Source of the DNA: Candidatus Moraniibacteriota bacterium
GTDB lineage: Bacteria; Patescibacteriota; Minisyncoccia; Moranbacterales; UBA2206
Direction of reading: 5' to 3'
DNA length: 29,923 nucleotides
Assembly (NCBI GenBank): GCA_003482885.1
Contig: DMXN01000015.1
Span: 34,744 to 64,666, forward strand
Positions 28,389-29,923 of this stretch are shown here, piece after piece. The notes under the pieces were generated by a model. It had not been told where the DNA came from, made no database searches, and worked only from the letters and a program-made list of their open reading frames with translations. The translations under genes were made by a program, and so were the position numbers. How positions within the stretch are numbered: the first letter of the stretch is position 1; the number at the start of each line of letters is the position of its first letter.

Positions 28389-28682
28389 TTACCCCAATAA
28401 AACTTTCAACCTGCGCGCTTCTTCTTTCAGCGCGCCTTCATCGCCATATTCTCCGTGATGCCGTGTGTTCTCGCCATAAGTTTCTTTTTTCATATCCAAA
28501 TGAATATTGATCATCATATCGGCTCCGTCCATTTTGACATACATATGAAACCGCGGATAACCGGCTGCCGCCAACGGACGAATAAAGCTCCTCTCATCGC
28601 CTTCCTGCCTTTGAAAAGAATACCCAAATCGCCGCAAATTATTTACCGGATTGCCATCAATATTTTTTACTTCAATTCGCAT
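28389..28682 (-). CDS. Conserved hypothetical protein, 97 residues
   Basis: I recall close relatives from CPR genomes but no function. It has no signal peptide or membrane segment. It starts MRIEVKNIDGNPVNNLRRFG and has strongly patterned segments: YSFQRQEGDERSFIRPLAAA, GYPRFHMYVKMDGADMMINI, HLDMKKETYGENTRHHGEYG. The histidine and aspartate pattern (HLDMKK, TRHHGEY) is suggestive of a metal or nucleic-acid site, but this is only an impression. It lies between folD and tRNA-Leu(UAG), with repeat hairpins upstream. Confidence 0.75.
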   Translation of the reverse strand: MRIEVKNIDGNPVNNLRRFGYSFQRQEGDERSFIRPLAAAGYPRFHMYVKMDGADMMINIHLDMKKETYGENTRHHGEYGDEGALKEEARRLKVLLG

Positions 28683-28704
28683 AAAATTAAAAACTACCTC
28701 ATCC

Positions 28705-28724
28705 GTCCCGATTGCTATCGGGAC
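28705..28724. repeat. Hairpin GTCCCGAT/ATCGGGAC
   Basis: Perfect 8-bp arms (28705-28712, 28717-28724) with a TGCT loop. First of three adjacent hairpins between folD and the 97-residue gene. From memory this is a common dispersed CPR repeat. Confidence 0.65.
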
Positions 28725-28725
28725 A

Positions 28726-28748
28726 CCTTCTCCTTGTAAAGGAGAAGG
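28726..28748. repeat. Hairpin CCTTCTCCTT/AAGGAGAAGG
   Basis: Perfect 10-bp arms with a 3-nt loop. It is a diverged sibling of the next repeat and of the one at 23103. Confidence 0.65.
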
Positions 28749-28764
28749 ACTTGCAATTTTTTGT

Positions 28765-28804
28765 CCCCTCTCCTTATCAAGGAGAGAGTTAGGGTGAGGT
28801 TCTT
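28765..28804. repeat. Dispersed CCCTCTCCTT repeat, second copy
   Basis: CTCTCCTT (28768-28775) and AAGGAGAG (28779-28786) form an 8-bp stem, followed by AGTTAGGGTGAGGTTCTTAA. TAGGGTGAGGTTCTT is identical to the copy at 23103-23144. It abuts the folD stop codon (28803-28805). Confidence 0.7.
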
Positions 28805-29642
28805 AATTATTCACAGCAATCATCACATTTCTCATCAACATCACCACTGTCATTGGTCCGACTCCTCCGGGAACCGGCGTAATCGCGCCAGCGATTTTGC
28901 TAACTTCTTCAAAATCAACATCGCCCGTTAGTTTATTTTTATTATCCCGATTCATCCCCACATCAATCACAGTCGCTCCCTTTTTTACCATATCCGCGAT
29001 AATTAGTCCAGCTTTCCCAACAGCCGAAACTAAAATATCGGCTTGCAATGTCTCGGCTTTTAAATCCTTGGTTTTGGAATGGCAAATCGTTACCGTCGCG
29101 TTTTCCGCAAGAAGCATTAACGCCAGCGGTTTTCCGACAATATTGCTTCTGCCGATAATCACCACTTTTTTTCCGACTATTTCTATTTTATTTCGTTTTA
29201 ATAATTCTATTATTCCCGCCGGAGTGCAAGGCAAGAATCGCGGATTGCCTGCAAAAATTCTGCCGACATTTTCCGGATGAAAACAATCCACATCTTTCGC
29301 AGGATCAATTTTACTCAAAATATTTTGCGAGTCCAAATGCGCCGGCAACGGCAATTGCACCAAAAATCCATGAATATTTTTATCTTGATTGAGTTTTTCG
29401 ATTACTTTTTCCAATTCTTCTTGAGAAATTTTATCGCCTAATTTTATAATTCGATAATTAATCCCGATTTCTTTCGCCACTCGTTCTTTATTTTTTACAT
29501 AAACCAAGGAAGCGTTATCCTCGCCAACCAAAATAACCGCCAGCGACGGGATGACTCCTTTTTTCGCCAAAGCCAAAATATCTTTTTCTAACTCCCGTTT
29601 TATTTCCTCCGCGATTTTTTTCCCGTCAATTATTTTTATCAT
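28803..29642 (-). CDS. folD: Methylenetetrahydrofolate dehydrogenase/cyclohydrolase FolD
   Basis: Bifunctional enzyme of one-carbon metabolism, oxidising 5,10-methylene-THF and hydrolysing methenyl-THF to 10-formyl-THF. ATG 29642 (MIKIIDGKKIAEEIKRELEK) gives 279 residues, the normal length; a frame six codons longer starts before the predicted transcription start. Motifs: SLVYVKNKERVAKEIGI with the catalytic Tyr-Lys, HGFLVQLPLPAHLD, DVDCFHPENVGRI, GRSNIVGKPLALMLL for NADP binding, and TPVPGGVGPMTVVMLMRN. First gene of the tRNA-Leu/rluD transcript. Confidence 0.96.
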   Translation of the reverse strand: MIKIIDGKKIAEEIKRELEKDILALAKKGVIPSLAVILVGEDNASLVYVKNKERVAKEIGINYRIIKLGDKISQEELEKVIEKLNQDKNIHGFLVQLPLPAHLDSQNILSKIDPAKDVDCFHPENVGRIFAGNPRFLPCTPAGIIELLKRNKIEIVGKKVVIIGRSNIVGKPLALMLLAENATVTICHSKTKDLKAETLQADILVSAVGKAGLIIADMVKKGATVIDVGMNRDNKNKLTGDVDFEEVSKIAGAITPVPGGVGPMTVVMLMRNVMIAVNN

Positions 29643-29648
29643 AAAATT

Positions 29649-29654
29649 ATTATA
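29649..29654 (-). promoter_or_regulatory. Extended -10 of folD, leaderless start predicted
   Basis: Minus strand TGGTATAAT, with the -10 hexamer at 29649-29654, ends 6 nt before the folD ATG. A start 7 nt downstream falls on the A of ATG. No ribosome binding site is visible. The -35 is poor (CTGACA at a short spacing), as is tolerated with an extended -10. Confidence 0.6.
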
Positions 29655-29704
29655 CCACACGCGCTCGCTTGTCAGAAATATAATCTTAATAATGTAATAC
29701 CTTT

Positions 29705-29863
29705 ATGTCAACACCTCTCCCTGATCTTATCCGTCCGAAAAATCTTTCTGATTTTCTTGGACAAGATTTGAAATATGGCAAAGGCTATAAATACACGCCT
29801 CTTGAAAACAGCGCTGATCAAAAATATTTTCCGGAAGAAATCAAAGAGAGAAAGTATTTATAG
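29705..29863 (+). pseudogene. rarA (mgsA) remnant: head joined in frame to tail
   Basis: A 52-codon frame. Residues 1-20 (MSTPLPDLIRPKNLSDFLGQ) match the N-terminus of the RarA/MgsA recombination ATPase (PLA..RP..L..(F/Y)(V/I)GQ). Residues 21-52 (DLKYGKGYKYTP...QKYFPEEIKERKYL) match its C-terminal end (YGRGYRY...YFPPEI...RYY). The whole AAA+ ATPase core of about 350 residues is missing, including Walker A and B. The frame is open across the junction. It cannot be a working RarA; it is a remnant or, less likely, a retained micro-protein. Confidence 0.7.
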
Positions 29864-29874
29864 AAAATTTTATC

Positions 29875-29917
29875 AAAAAAAGAGCCAACCCGCGATATCT
29901 CCATATGCAGGTTGGCT
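29875..29917 (-). terminator. Intrinsic terminator of a minus-strand gene beyond the right edge
   Basis: AGCCAACC (29883-29890) and GGTTGGCT (29910-29917) form a perfect 8-bp stem. In the minus direction it is followed by CTTTTTTT. The plus direction has only A after the stem, so it serves a gene to the right of the window. Confidence 0.8.
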
Positions 29918-29923
29918 AAAAAG

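Noticed and set aside
1..29923. CRISPR array, rRNA genes, insertion sequences
   Set aside because: No regularly spaced direct repeats, rRNA-like sequence or transposase motifs were seen.

Overview
The window is an AT-rich, gene-dense stretch from a reduced bacterial genome, most probably Candidate Phyla Radiation (Patescibacteria), in the Parcubacteria/Moranbacteria range. This placement is an inference. It rests on an S10-spc ribosomal cluster with no rpmD (L30), short four-cysteine S14, lysine-rich ribosomal tails, SipW/TasA-type surface genes, small hypothetical proteins of a kind seen in CPR genomes, and many GC-rich dispersed repeats. UGA is used as stop (ruvX), so this is not a code-25 lineage. 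Nearly all genes lie on the minus strand.

Layout, left to right. At 1-2471 are the 5' part of rpoD and all of dnaG. At 2540-5287 is an accessory block: a TrmB-like regulator, an orphan plus-strand gene with a strong promoter and a 5' hairpin, and an AbiEi/AbiEii-like toxin-antitoxin pair whose promoter carries nested inverted repeats. At 5352-8555 are ruvX, map, adk and secY, with an imperfect inverted-repeat element between adk and map. At 8575-9010 a small helical gene and a head-to-tail remnant of a DUF5674 gene interrupt the usual rplO-secY junction. At 9083-18263 is the ribosomal cluster (rpsJ back to rplO), with a second copy of the inverted-repeat element between rplB and rpsS. tuf follows at 18345-19538.

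At 20090-24276 is a surface operon: a TasA/camelysin-like fibre subunit, a SipW-type signal peptidase, a lamin-tail-domain protein whose N-terminus has the same cleavage motif as TasA, and a membrane-anchored secreted protein. Its leader is about 320 nt and contains an intrinsic terminator, a GC-rich island and a hairpin. The sipW ribosome binding site sits in a repeat hairpin. This operon is the best candidate for an interesting system in the window.

At 24712-25263 is a HicBA pair. At 25390-26773 lie gene fragments and four tRNA genes (Gly, Phe, Val, Leu) mixed with tRNA fragments. GC palindromes of the form TCCGCC(R)CG(R)CGGA sit at the breakpoints, and two of the fragments carry complementary acceptor strands on either side of a GIY-YIG gene and tRNA-Val. 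At 26795-29642 are rplS, rluD (start codon 2 nt from a tRNA-Leu 3' end), a CPR hypothetical and folD, which looks leaderless. The right edge holds a 52-residue head-to-tail remnant of rarA. Two such in-frame remnants in one window suggest gene loss by internal deletion.

No rRNA, insertion sequence or CRISPR array was seen. All families are assigned from motifs read by eye; no database search was possible.
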